Shown piece after piece: positions 9,888 through 20,322 of a stretch of DNA of 64,000 nt (position 1 is its first letter; each line of letters begins with the position of its first letter). Source of the DNA: Acidobacteriota bacterium. GTDB taxonomy: Bacteria > Acidobacteriota > Terriglobia > Terriglobales > Acidobacteriaceae. The stretch lies in assembly GCA_028876395.1 (NCBI GenBank), contig JAGWRX010000106.1, positions 1 through 64,000 of the forward strand, in the 5' to 3' direction. Both the position numbers and the translations under genes were made by a program. The notes beneath the pieces are model-generated. The model was given only the letters and a program-made list of their open reading frames with translations, was not told the DNA's origin and did not search any database.

Positions 9888-11144
9888 ATGAAACAGGCAC
9901 GATTTTTTGTTGCGAACATCAGCTTCGTTCTTGTTGCGTTCTGGCTGCCGGCCCAAATGTCAGCGCAAGCAGCGCTCCAGCCGCAGGTGTGGGTCGCCAG
10001 CTGGGGAGCCTCACAGCAGATTCCCGAGCCGCAGAATGCGTTGCCGGCCGACGATCTGAGCGACGCGACCGTGCGGCAGATTTTCCACCTGTCGGCAGGC
10101 GGCCCTGCGCTGCGTGTGCACGTGTCCAACGCGTTCGGCACCGAGGCGCTGCACATTACATCGGTCCACGTGGCGCGGCCACTTTCGTCTGCATCTCCCG
10201 GCATTGAACCCACGAGCGATCGGCCGCTGACCTTCGCGGGCAAGGCTGAGGTGACGGTTCCGCCGGGCGCCGAGTTTGTTTCGGACCCGGTGGACTATCC
10301 GGTAGCGCCCTTGTCTGACTTGGCTGTGACGTTCCATGTGGACACGCCGCCAACGAGAGAGACTGGACACCCCGGTTCGCGGGCAACGTCCTATTACGTG
10401 CACGGAGATGCTGTAAGCGCCGCCAATCTGACGGAGCCAAAGCAGGTGGACCACTGGTATCAGATTACAGAGATTGACGTGCAGGCTCTGCCAGGAGCGG
10501 GAGCGGTGGTTGCGCTGGGAGACTCCATCACCGATGGACACGGCGCCACCACCAATGGAAACAACCGCTGGACGGATGTGCTGGCACAACGGCTGCAGGG
10601 TTTGCCCGCCACACGAAACATCGGCGTGTCGAACCAGGGCATCGGCGGGAATCATCTGCTTACGGATGGCCTCGGTCCAAACGTGCTGGCGCGCTTTGAT
10701 CGTGATGTCCTGGCTCCAGCGGGAGTGAAGTGGGTCATCGTGTTTGAAGGAGTGAACGATCTGGGTGGGCTGGCGCGAAATGGCGAAGTGCCGGTTGCCG
10801 AACATGCGGCACTGGTGCAGCGGGTGATTGCGGCCTATCAGCAGGTCATCGCACGGGCCCACGCGCATGGGCTGCATGTCTATGGCGCCACCATTACGCC
10901 GTACGTCGGCTCAAGCTACTATCATCCCGGTCCGCTGAGCGAGGTCGACCGGCAGGAAGTGAACCGGTGGATTCGCGCGACCGGACACTTTGATGCAGTG
11001 ATCGACTTCGATGCCGTTGTGCGCGATCCGCAGCACCCCGATCAACTTCTGCCGGCATTCGACTGCGGCGACCATCTGCATCCCTCGCCCGCCGGTTACA
11101 AGGCAATGGGGGATGCGATCCCCGTCAGCCTGTTTGCCCAGTAA
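9888..11144 (+). CDS. SGNH/GDSL hydrolase (carbohydrate esterase-like), secreted
   Basis: VVALGDSITDGHGATTNGNNRWTDVLAQRL, NQGIGGNHLL, VIVFEGVNDLG, FDCGDHLHPSPAGYKAMGDAI. Confidence 0.9.
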   Translation: MKQARFFVANISFVLVAFWLPAQMSAQAALQPQVWVASWGASQQIPEPQNALPADDLSDATVRQIFHLSAGGPALRVHVSNAFGTEALHITSVHVARPLSSASPGIEPTSDRPLTFAGKAEVTVPPGAEFVSDPVDYPVAPLSDLAVTFHVDTPPTRETGHPGSRATSYYVHGDAVSAANLTEPKQVDHWYQITEIDVQALPGAGAVVALGDSITDGHGATTNGNNRWTDVLAQRLQGLPATRNIGVSNQGIGGNHLLTDGLGPNVLARFDRDVLAPAGVKWVIVFEGVNDLGGLARNGEVPVAEHAALVQRVIAAYQQVIARAHAHGLHVYGATITPYVGSSYYHPGPLSEVDRQEVNRWIRATGHFDAVIDFDAVVRDPQHPDQLLPAFDCGDHLHPSPAGYKAMGDAIPVSLFAQ

Positions 11145-11199
11145 TCTGCAACACGATACGATGCAGCTCCTCATGGTTTGGCCGGGCGGCGTTGCGATG

Positions 11200-11952
11200 T
11201 CACGTGAAGGAGCAGGTTCCGTTCCTGATATCCACCGCGGCCTGCGCCACGTTCTCCGGCCGGCCGAGGTCGCGCCAGTAGGATTGATCCGCGCGAAAGG
11301 CGATGATCTTTTCTCCCTCGGCAGCGAGACGCAGATAAGCGGTGATGATGGAAAACGCGCCTTGCTCTTCCATCTTCGCGAAGAGCCGAGGAGAAATGAC
11401 ATGAATGCCGGAAAAGGCCAGCGCTTTCACCTCAAGCGCGGGCCGGACCAATTCATCCTTCCCATGACTGCCAGCGCGACGACCGCAGAGCTGAGCATGC
11501 CCGTTGAAGAGCAGATAGCGCGATGTCTCCCGGTCTTGAACCGCCAGGGTGGCGAGGGCTCCGTGCTCCGCGTGGAAGCGCATCATGCTTCCGAGATCGA
11601 TCGTGCTGAGGACATCGACGTTGTGCACGATGAACGGCTCATGCGAACTGCCGCTTGAATCGAGGAAGAAATGCGCGGCCTTCTTCAAGCCGCCTCCAGT
11701 ATCGAGCAGGACCTCCTCGCGAGAGACTTCAATGCGCATGCCGAAGTTGTCGTGGGCTTTCAGATAGTCGAGCATCATGTCGGCGTAATGATGCGTGTTG
11801 ACAATCACCTCGCGCACACCAAAGGAGCGCAATCGGACCAGGGTGATCTCCAGCAACGAGTGGCCGGCAACTTCCACCAGCGCTTTCGGGCGGTCATCGG
11901 TCAGCGGCCGCAGGCGCGTCCCCAGGCCGGCGGCCAGAATCATCGCCTTCAT
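11200..11952 (-). CDS. Sugar nucleotidyltransferase, MurU-like (N-acetylmuramate-1-phosphate uridylyltransferase candidate)
   Basis: MKAMILAAGLGTRLRPLTDDRPKALVEVAGHSLLE; overlaps the upstream kinase gene by 4 bp (AmgK-MurU arrangement). Confidence 0.85.
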   Translation of the reverse strand: MKAMILAAGLGTRLRPLTDDRPKALVEVAGHSLLEITLVRLRSFGVREVIVNTHHYADMMLDYLKAHDNFGMRIEVSREEVLLDTGGGLKKAAHFFLDSSGSSHEPFIVHNVDVLSTIDLGSMMRFHAEHGALATLAVQDRETSRYLLFNGHAQLCGRRAGSHGKDELVRPALEVKALAFSGIHVISPRLFAKMEEQGAFSIITAYLRLAAEGEKIIAFRADQSYWRDLGRPENVAQAAVDIRNGTCSFT

Positions 11953-13376
11953 TTGCCCATTTTCTCCAGCTCGACATGACGGACGACGACTTCCACTCCG
12001 TTGCTGCCGCGCAGGTGCTTTGCCAATTGCTCCGCCAGATACACGGAGCGGTGCTGGCCGCCGGTGCAGCCGAACGACACCATCAGGTTCTTGAATCCAC
12101 GTTGCTGATATCCCTTGACGCTCGCATCCACGAGCGACATGACGCCGGCGAGATACTGGTGCACGCTCTCCTGCTGGTTCAGGTAGTCGATCACAGCCGC
12201 GTCCTTGCCGGTTAGCTGCCGGAAGCGTTCTTCCCGTCCGGGATTCGGCAGGCTGCGCGCATCGAACACGAAGCCGCCGCCGTTTCCTGTATTGTCGCCG
12301 GGCATTTCGCGGTGAAAGGAGAAACTGAAAATCCGCACCTTGAGGCCCTCGGCTGAAGAGGCCAGGCCCAGCAGCTTGTCTGACGCCAGCATGCCGTCAA
12401 AGGCGTCCATCAGCGCCGGCAGGGCGATGGGCAGCTTGACATGATGCGCCAGCCAGCGCAGGTTCTTGAGCGCGAATGGAACGCTCTGCAGAAAATGCGC
12501 TTTGCGTTCGTAGAAGCCTCTGAAGCCATATGCGCCCAGCGCCTGCAGAATGCGGACGTAGACATATGCGTAATAGTGCTCCATGAACGCATCGCGATCC
12601 ACCTTGATGTAATTTGCAAGGCAATCGAGATAGTAGTCGAGCAACTGCCGGCGCAGTTCGGGCGGCAAATCGGCCTTGCCATCATAGAGCAGGGATGCGA
12701 TGTCGTATTGCAGCGCGCCTTTGCGGCCACCCTGGTAGTCCAGGAAGAACGGCTGCCCGCCGCGCAGCATCACGTTGCGTGACTGGAAGTCGCGATACAG
12801 AAAGTAATCGTGGTCGGCGTTCAGCAGGAACCTCGTCAGCCTGCCGAAATCATCTTCGAGCGCCTGTTCGTTGAAGGGTACTCCCGCGAGCCGCAGAAAG
12901 TAATACTTGAAATAGTTCAGATCCCACGTGATGGACTGGCGATCGAAACTGGCGCGTGGATAGCACACCCTGTAATTCAAATCACGGCCCGCCTCCACCT
13001 GGAAGCGCGGCAACACGGCCACCACCTTGCGATACGCTTCGATGGCTTCAGGCGCGATGGCCTCGCCGGCACGATGCCTGCCAAGAAACTCGAAGAGCGT
13101 CGTGTCGCCCAGGTCTTCTTCCAGGTAGGCTCCCTGGCCCAAGTCCTCCGCATAGATCTCCGGCACCGGCAAGCCGTGACGCCGAAAATGCCTGGAGAAC
13201 TCCAGGAAGGCAACATTCTCATCGCGTACGGGATACACGATGCCGATTGCGCTGAATTTTCCGCTGGTGAGACGGACTATGGCACGCCCCGAGCCGCCGA
13301 GCTGTCCCTGAAGCGGTTGCACGCGTTCAGCTGACATGTGGTAATGCTGCTCGAAGAGCCGTGCTAGAACGTCCAT
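11949..13376 (-). CDS. APH/AmgK-like sugar kinase fused to RapZ C-terminal domain
   Basis: Kinase part: FLYRDFQSRNVMLRGGQPFFLDYQGGRKGALQYDIASLLYDGKADL. C-terminal part: GGGFVFDARSLPNPGREERFRQLTGKDAAVIDYL...LMVSFGCTGGQHRSVYLAEQLAKHL. Confidence 0.9.
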   Translation of the reverse strand: MDVLARLFEQHYHMSAERVQPLQGQLGGSGRAIVRLTSGKFSAIGIVYPVRDENVAFLEFSRHFRRHGLPVPEIYAEDLGQGAYLEEDLGDTTLFEFLGRHRAGEAIAPEAIEAYRKVVAVLPRFQVEAGRDLNYRVCYPRASFDRQSITWDLNYFKYYFLRLAGVPFNEQALEDDFGRLTRFLLNADHDYFLYRDFQSRNVMLRGGQPFFLDYQGGRKGALQYDIASLLYDGKADLPPELRRQLLDYYLDCLANYIKVDRDAFMEHYYAYVYVRILQALGAYGFRGFYERKAHFLQSVPFALKNLRWLAHHVKLPIALPALMDAFDGMLASDKLLGLASSAEGLKVRIFSFSFHREMPGDNTGNGGGFVFDARSLPNPGREERFRQLTGKDAAVIDYLNQQESVHQYLAGVMSLVDASVKGYQQRGFKNLMVSFGCTGGQHRSVYLAEQLAKHLRGSNGVEVVVRHVELEKMGK

Positions 13377-13503
13377 GGATGTTTTTCCGGGAATAGCTTA
13401 AGCTTCTTCACAAAGATACCCAGACTGGAGAAGGAGACGCAAGAAGCGGCGGGCAGAACCGCCGCGAGCGATGCCGGCAGCGCCAGCAACGCGGAGAACG
13501 GAC

Positions 13504-15120
13504 CTACCCCGTGGCAAACTTCTCCTCCTGCAGAACACGCTGATAGGCGGGTAGCGTCAGGAACTCAATGAACTTCGGCGCGCGCACCAGCTCGCGCATC
13601 AGATCCGCGGCCTTTTCATAGGCGGCATAGCGAACGGCATCCACGGCCGTCCTTTGACGATTGAGTTCGTCGGCAATCATGCCTTCAACGAGTGCAAGGT
13701 CCACGGCTCTGCCGTCAGCGAGCTTTGCCTTGTGATGCACCCACTGCCATAGTTGCGCGCGGCTGATCTCGGCGGTGGCGGCGTCCTCCATCAGATTGAA
13801 GAGCGGCACACAACCGATGCCGCGCAGCCAAGCCTCCAGGTATCCCAAGCCTATGGCTACGTTCTGCTTCAGTCCATTCTCGGTAATCTCTCCTTGCGGG
13901 ACCTGGAGCAGATCCTCGGCGGTGGGATTGTAGTCGGGCAACTGCTTTGCAATCTGGTTGGGCTGGGGCATCAGTCGGTCAAATATCTCCAACGCAACGG
14001 GCACCAGGCCAGGGTGCGCCACCCATGTACCGTCATGGCCGTCGCCGGCCTCGCGCTCCTTGTCGGCGCGCACCTGCGCGATCGCGTTTCCATTGGCTAC
14101 TGGATCAGACTTGATGGGGATGAAGGCCGACATGCCGCCCATCGCATGTACATTGCGCTTGTGGCAGGTCTTGATGGCCAGCCTGGAATAGCTGCGCATG
14201 AAGTGAGTCGTCATGGTGACCTTGGCGCGGTCGGGCAAGACGGCATGCGCGTCATTGGCGAATTTCTTGATGAAGCTGAAGATGTAATCCCAGCGGCCGC
14301 AGTTCAGCCCGGCGGAGTGGTCGCGCAGCTCGTAGAGAATCTCGTCCATCTCGAAGCTGGCCAGGATGGTTTCGATGAGTACGGTGCCCTTGATGGTGCC
14401 CTGCGGCAAGCCAATCTTTTTCTGTGCGCGGATAAAAATGTCGTTCCACAGTCGCGCCTCAAGATGGCTCTCCATCTTCGGCAAATAGAAGTAGGGGCCA
14501 CTGCCGCGCGCCACCAGTTCCCCGGCATTGTGGAAGAAGTAGAGTCCGAAATCGAAGATGGAGCCGGACATCGGCTGTCCATCTACGAGGACATGCCGCT
14601 CCTCCAGATGCCAGCCGCGCGGACGGATGAAGAGCACGGCGGTCTTGTCATTCAGCTTGTACTGCTTGCCCGTGGCCGGGTCGGCGTAGGTGATGGTGCG
14701 CCGGATGGCATCGCGCAGGTTGATGTGACCGTCGAGCAGGTTGTTCCACGTGGGTGTGCTGGAGTCCTCAAAATCGGCCATGAAGACCTTCGCGCCGGAA
14801 TTGAGCGCGTTGATAATCATCTTGCGATCGACGGGACCTGTAATCTCCACGCGGCGGTCGAGGATATCGGCAGGCAGCGGTGCCACGGTCCACGCAGCCT
14901 CGCGAATCGCCCTGGTTTCCTCAAGGAACGCGGGTTTTTCACCGGCATCGATCCTTTTCTGCCGATCCTCACGGGCGCTGAGCAGAGCCTTGCGGCGCTG
15001 ATTGAACGTGCGCTGCAGATCTACGATGAAGGCAATTGCCTCCGGCGTGAGGATTTCAGCAAAGCGTTCGCTCACCGGAGCAAGAACTTGAACGCCGGGA
15101 AGTTCGAGTGCAACGGTCAT
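13504..15120 (-). CDS. aceB: Malate synthase A
   Basis: VEITGPVDRKMIINALNSGAKVFMADFEDSSTPTWNNLLDGHINLRDA, GTIKGTVLIETILASFEMDEILYELRDHSAGLNCGRWDYIFSFIKKF. Confidence 0.97.
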   Translation of the reverse strand: MTVALELPGVQVLAPVSERFAEILTPEAIAFIVDLQRTFNQRRKALLSAREDRQKRIDAGEKPAFLEETRAIREAAWTVAPLPADILDRRVEITGPVDRKMIINALNSGAKVFMADFEDSSTPTWNNLLDGHINLRDAIRRTITYADPATGKQYKLNDKTAVLFIRPRGWHLEERHVLVDGQPMSGSIFDFGLYFFHNAGELVARGSGPYFYLPKMESHLEARLWNDIFIRAQKKIGLPQGTIKGTVLIETILASFEMDEILYELRDHSAGLNCGRWDYIFSFIKKFANDAHAVLPDRAKVTMTTHFMRSYSRLAIKTCHKRNVHAMGGMSAFIPIKSDPVANGNAIAQVRADKEREAGDGHDGTWVAHPGLVPVALEIFDRLMPQPNQIAKQLPDYNPTAEDLLQVPQGEITENGLKQNVAIGLGYLEAWLRGIGCVPLFNLMEDAATAEISRAQLWQWVHHKAKLADGRAVDLALVEGMIADELNRQRTAVDAVRYAAYEKAADLMRELVRAPKFIEFLTLPAYQRVLQEEKFATG

Positions 15121-15209
15121 TGGAAAACTCCGTGTTCGCAAATCTACATTCGTTAAAGTGATCGCCGGACGCTAGCGAATGCGAGGCGATCTTCAATTCG
15201 GTTCGCCGT

Positions 15210-15998
15210 CTATTGAAAACGAAGAGAAACGCTGCCTGCTGTCGAGAAGCGGACTTCCACCTTGGATCCGGCTGAGGCAGGGGTGTAGCCGGTCCAGCTC
15301 CCTGTGGTGATCCAGCTGCCGCGCTTCAGGCCGCCGGTGCGCGCCGCGCCCTCATTGGCCAAGTAGATCACCAGCCGCAACAGGTCGGTCCCGGCTGTGT
15401 TCGATCCGGTGCGCTCCACGCGGACGCTGCCATCGACGGCAAGCGTAACCGATTCCTTCGCGAAATCAATCTGCTGCCAGTCGGGGACAGCCGGGCCGTG
15501 AATGAAGCCGCCATGCATCTGCATGTCTGCGATCATGGTGAACCGGGCGACCTTCAACGGGTCCACAAGCCCGGCTTCCAGTTCCTCGATTGCAGGATGA
15601 CAGCTTGCGATGGCAGTGACGATTTCATCGCGGGTGTAGGGTGTTGCGCGCGGCGGCAGATCCTGGCCAATCAGGAAGGCGATCTCGGCCTCCAGGCCGC
15701 GGAAGCGGTATCTGCGCCCCGCGAGCAGGCTGGCGTCATCCGCCACCCAGGCGAACGGCATGGGCCCGAAGAGCGGTGTGGCGTCAGGCGCGGGCGCACC
15801 GACCTTCCATCCGCGCACGCCATGGCCCTGCTCATCTTCAATCGCGCGGGCCATCGTATCCTGCACGAAGTAAGCCTCTTCGATGGAGGTGGGTTGAAGC
15901 GCGGCGGGCAAATCGGCAAGGGGCGTGGCGGTGCGGCGGGCCTGAAGCAAAAGCTCGGCCGCTGAAAGGAGTTCGGATTCACGGATGTGCGAGATCAT
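15210..15998 (-). CDS. 2-keto-4-pentenoate hydratase / fumarylacetoacetate hydrolase family protein
   Basis: SIEEAYFVQDTMARAIEDEQGHGVRGWKVGAPAPDATPLFGPM, GLEAEIAFLIGQDLPPRATPYTRDEI, HPAIEELEAGLVDP. Confidence 0.85.
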   Translation of the reverse strand: MISHIRESELLSAAELLLQARRTATPLADLPAALQPTSIEEAYFVQDTMARAIEDEQGHGVRGWKVGAPAPDATPLFGPMPFAWVADDASLLAGRRYRFRGLEAEIAFLIGQDLPPRATPYTRDEIVTAIASCHPAIEELEAGLVDPLKVARFTMIADMQMHGGFIHGPAVPDWQQIDFAKESVTLAVDGSVRVERTGSNTAGTDLLRLVIYLANEGAARTGGLKRGSWITTGSWTGYTPASAGSKVEVRFSTAGSVSLRFQ

Positions 15999-16003
15999 AT
16001 TTT

Positions 16004-17371
<1,368 letters not shown>

Positions 17372-17376
17372 AGACG

Positions 17377-18618
17377 TCAGATATTCCCTACAAAACGGCC
17401 GGGGTTGAGGATGCGATTGGGGTCGAAACGGCGCTTGATTTCGCGCATCAGCGGCAGTGCGTTGGAGTGGCAATTCCACACGTCGATCCTTCCGCGCAAG
17501 CTATCCGGGATCTGCAGAGCGACTACGCTGCCGCCTGAGTCGGTCAGCCTCGCGCGAAGACGCTCGATGAGCGCAATCTCCGCATCGGGCGCGCCATGCA
17601 GAGCAACCGTCATCAAGCCGGTTGCCTGGCCCACTGTGGCAATGTCTAGTGCTTCAGCGGCCGCCCACTGCTGCAACTCGGCGCTGATGGAGCAGAGTTC
17701 GCTGGGAAGCACGGAGACCTTCAGGACAACCGCATCGTTCTTGTCGAAGAGTTGCTGCCGTGCCTGCCAGACGGCTTCACTTGATTCGGCTATCGCAATC
17801 TGCCCGAAGATACTCTGAATGCGGGCCGCGTATTCGTCCAGGCACTCGGGCTGGGCGGCGATGCGGATGTCGAGCGCGCATGCCTGCTTCGACGTGCGGA
17901 GTTGCACGCTGGACGGTGTCATCTGCGAATCCATCAGGGCGCGGAGCGGCGCGGCAAAGATTGCTGCATCCGGCGCGACGGCAGTCCAGGTACGCGTGTG
18001 GTCTTCGAGCGGGTGCAGGCGGAAGTTTACCTCGGCAATCACGCCCAGAGTGCCGAAGCTGCCGGTCATCAGCTTATGCAGGTCGTAGCCGGCGACATTC
18101 TTGACCACCTTGCCTCCGGTTTTGGCGATGGTCCCGTCCGCGAGAACAATGGTCATGCCGATGATGAGATCGCGCAAGCCGCCGAATTTCAGGCGCAGCG
18201 CGCCGCTGTCGTTGGAAGCAACAATGCCGCCCACGGTGGCCCGCTCCGGCCAGAGCGGATCGAGCGCGACCATTTGCCCATGCTGTGCCAGTTCTGCCTG
18301 CATCGCGGCCCAGGAGCATCCTGCCTGAACGGTGCAGGTCATGTCCTGCCAGGCATGTTCGTGGAGCGCATCAAGGCGCGTCATGTTCAACTGCACATCC
18401 GGCTCAACCGGGTTCCCCCAGCTTTGTTTGCTGCCGCTGCCGATGGGCATTACGGCAAGTCTGTTTGCATCGGCGAAGCGCAGGATCTCCGCAATCTGCT
18501 GCGTGTCGGCGGGAGAGGCAACGATCGTATCGCCGTGGAGACGTACATGCTCCTGCCCGACGATCGAGGCGAGATGAGCCATGCCCTGCTCCAGTGTCAA
18601 TGCGGCGGATGTACTCAT
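17377..18618 (-). CDS. glcE: Glycolate oxidase FAD-binding subunit
   Basis: MPIGSGSKQSWG, ATVGGIVASNDSGALRLKFGGLRDLIIGMTIVLADGTIAKTGGKVVKNVAGYDLHKLMTGSFGTLGVIAEV; start taken inside the longer ORF 17377-19182. Confidence 0.94.
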   Translation of the reverse strand: MSTSAALTLEQGMAHLASIVGQEHVRLHGDTIVASPADTQQIAEILRFADANRLAVMPIGSGSKQSWGNPVEPDVQLNMTRLDALHEHAWQDMTCTVQAGCSWAAMQAELAQHGQMVALDPLWPERATVGGIVASNDSGALRLKFGGLRDLIIGMTIVLADGTIAKTGGKVVKNVAGYDLHKLMTGSFGTLGVIAEVNFRLHPLEDHTRTWTAVAPDAAIFAAPLRALMDSQMTPSSVQLRTSKQACALDIRIAAQPECLDEYAARIQSIFGQIAIAESSEAVWQARQQLFDKNDAVVLKVSVLPSELCSISAELQQWAAAEALDIATVGQATGLMTVALHGAPDAEIALIERLRARLTDSGGSVVALQIPDSLRGRIDVWNCHSNALPLMREIKRRFDPNRILNPGRFVGNI

Positions 18619-20078
18619 CAAAAAATCTCCGCGATGCCGGCCGTCTCCAGGGGATGCGGCGTATAGGGTCCGGGCTTTTCCGCGCACAGGCGCGGGCGCG
18701 GGAAGACCTTGTCCGGGTTGGCGATGCTTTCCGGATCGAAGGCGCAGCGCACCAGTTGCATGGTTGCGAGGTCCGGTTCGGAAAACATATAGCCGAGCGC
18801 CTCCTGCTTCTCCTTGCCGACGCCGTGCTCGCCGGTGATGGAGCCGCCGTTGTCCACGCAGAGATGCAGGATGCGATAGGAGAGATCGAGCGCCTTCTCT
18901 TCCTGTCCGAGAATGGCGCGATCGTAGAGCACGAGCGGATGGAGATTGCCGTCGCCGGCATGAAAGACGTTGGCCACGCGCAGACCTTCCGCCGAGGCCA
19001 TGCGGTCGATTTCCGACAGCAGGCGCGGCAGCGCGGTGCGGGGGATGACCCCGTCCTGCACGATGTAGTTGGGCGAGATGCGTCCCACGGCAGCGAAGGC
19101 GGCCTTGCGCCCCTTCCAGACCAGGGCGCGCTCCTGCTCCGATTGCGCCACGCGAACCTCCCACGCGCCATTGTTGCGGCACAGGGCCTGCACCTCGCGC
19201 ATCAGTGCTTCCACCTCGCTGCGCGGGCCGTCCAGTTCCACCAGCAGCAGACCATTGCAGACGGGATAATGGGCGTGCACGGCGGCTTCCGCTGCCTGGA
19301 TGGACAAGGCGTCCATGATCTCGAGGGCCGATGGAAGCATTCTGGCCGCAATGATGTCGCTGACGGTCTGGCCCGCTGCCTGGATGGAATCAAACGCAGC
19401 CAGCAGCGTCTGCACCACCTCAGGGCGCTTGACGATGCGCAGCGTGATTTTCGTGGCCACTCCCAGCGTGCCTTCCGAGCCGACAAAAACGCCGGGCAGG
19501 TCATATCCGGGCGCGTCCAGCGTGGGCGAGCCGAGTTGCACCAGCTCGCCCGAGGGCAGCACCACCTCCAGCGCCAGCACGTGCGTGACGGTGAAGCCGT
19601 ATTTCAGGCAGTGCGCGCCGCCGGAGTTCTCCGCCACATTGCCGCCGATGGTGCAGACGGACTGCGACGAGGGATCGGGCGCGTAGAAGTATCCCTGCGA
19701 AGCGACGCGCTGGGTGACATGCGCATTGATGACGCCGGGTTCGACGACGACGAGGCGGTTGGCAATGTCCACCTCAAGAATGCGGTTCATGCGCGCGAGG
19801 CTGATGACGATGCCGCCGGCGGCAGGCAGCGCGCCTCCGCTCAGGCCGGTGCCCGCGCCGCGGCTGACGAAGGGAACCTTGTGGCGGGCACAGAAGCGGA
19901 CGACCGCCTGTACCTGCTGCGCGTTGCAAGGCAGCACGACGGCCCCGGGCAGCACGCGGAAATTTGTAAGCCCGTCACATTCATAGGTCTGCAACTGGCT
20001 CTGCTCGGTGATCAGGCCTTCAGCTCCAACGGCGGCACGCAATTCGGTAATGTGGCTTGGCGTAAGCACGCTGCACAA
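18618..20078 (-). CDS. glcD: Glycolate oxidase FAD-linked subunit
   Basis: FVSRGAGTGLSGGALPAAGGIVISLARMNRIL, TIGGNVAENSGGAHCLKYGFTVTHVLALEVV, VFHAGDGNLHPLVLYD, GGSITGEHGVGKEK; stop overlaps the glcE start. Confidence 0.96.
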   Translation of the reverse strand: MCSVLTPSHITELRAAVGAEGLITEQSQLQTYECDGLTNFRVLPGAVVLPCNAQQVQAVVRFCARHKVPFVSRGAGTGLSGGALPAAGGIVISLARMNRILEVDIANRLVVVEPGVINAHVTQRVASQGYFYAPDPSSQSVCTIGGNVAENSGGAHCLKYGFTVTHVLALEVVLPSGELVQLGSPTLDAPGYDLPGVFVGSEGTLGVATKITLRIVKRPEVVQTLLAAFDSIQAAGQTVSDIIAARMLPSALEIMDALSIQAAEAAVHAHYPVCNGLLLVELDGPRSEVEALMREVQALCRNNGAWEVRVAQSEQERALVWKGRKAAFAAVGRISPNYIVQDGVIPRTALPRLLSEIDRMASAEGLRVANVFHAGDGNLHPLVLYDRAILGQEEKALDLSYRILHLCVDNGGSITGEHGVGKEKQEALGYMFSEPDLATMQLVRCAFDPESIANPDKVFPRPRLCAEKPGPYTPHPLETAGIAEIF

Positions 20079-20322
20079 CAGATTACGTGATGGAAGCGTC
20101 CGCTGGCTTGGTGTTTTTACTGTGGCGCGGACCGTAACGGCTCGGCTATGGTTATAGGCGTTTGTATGGCCTGCGAATCAGCGAAGCTTGACGACCGGCT
20201 TGCAAGGCTCTGCACTGCAAAACAATGCCGACATGCGGGAAGTTGCCAGAAGCGCTGGCGCACAGATGAGCGCGGCATGAACGCTTCTCTGTGAAACGGG
20301 GCAGCCAGCGAAGGAACGAGAC

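Noticed and set aside
13753-15156. 467-aa plus-strand ORF
   Set aside because: Antisense shadow of malate synthase A.
18285-20090. 601-aa plus-strand ORF
   Set aside because: Antisense shadow of glcD/glcE.
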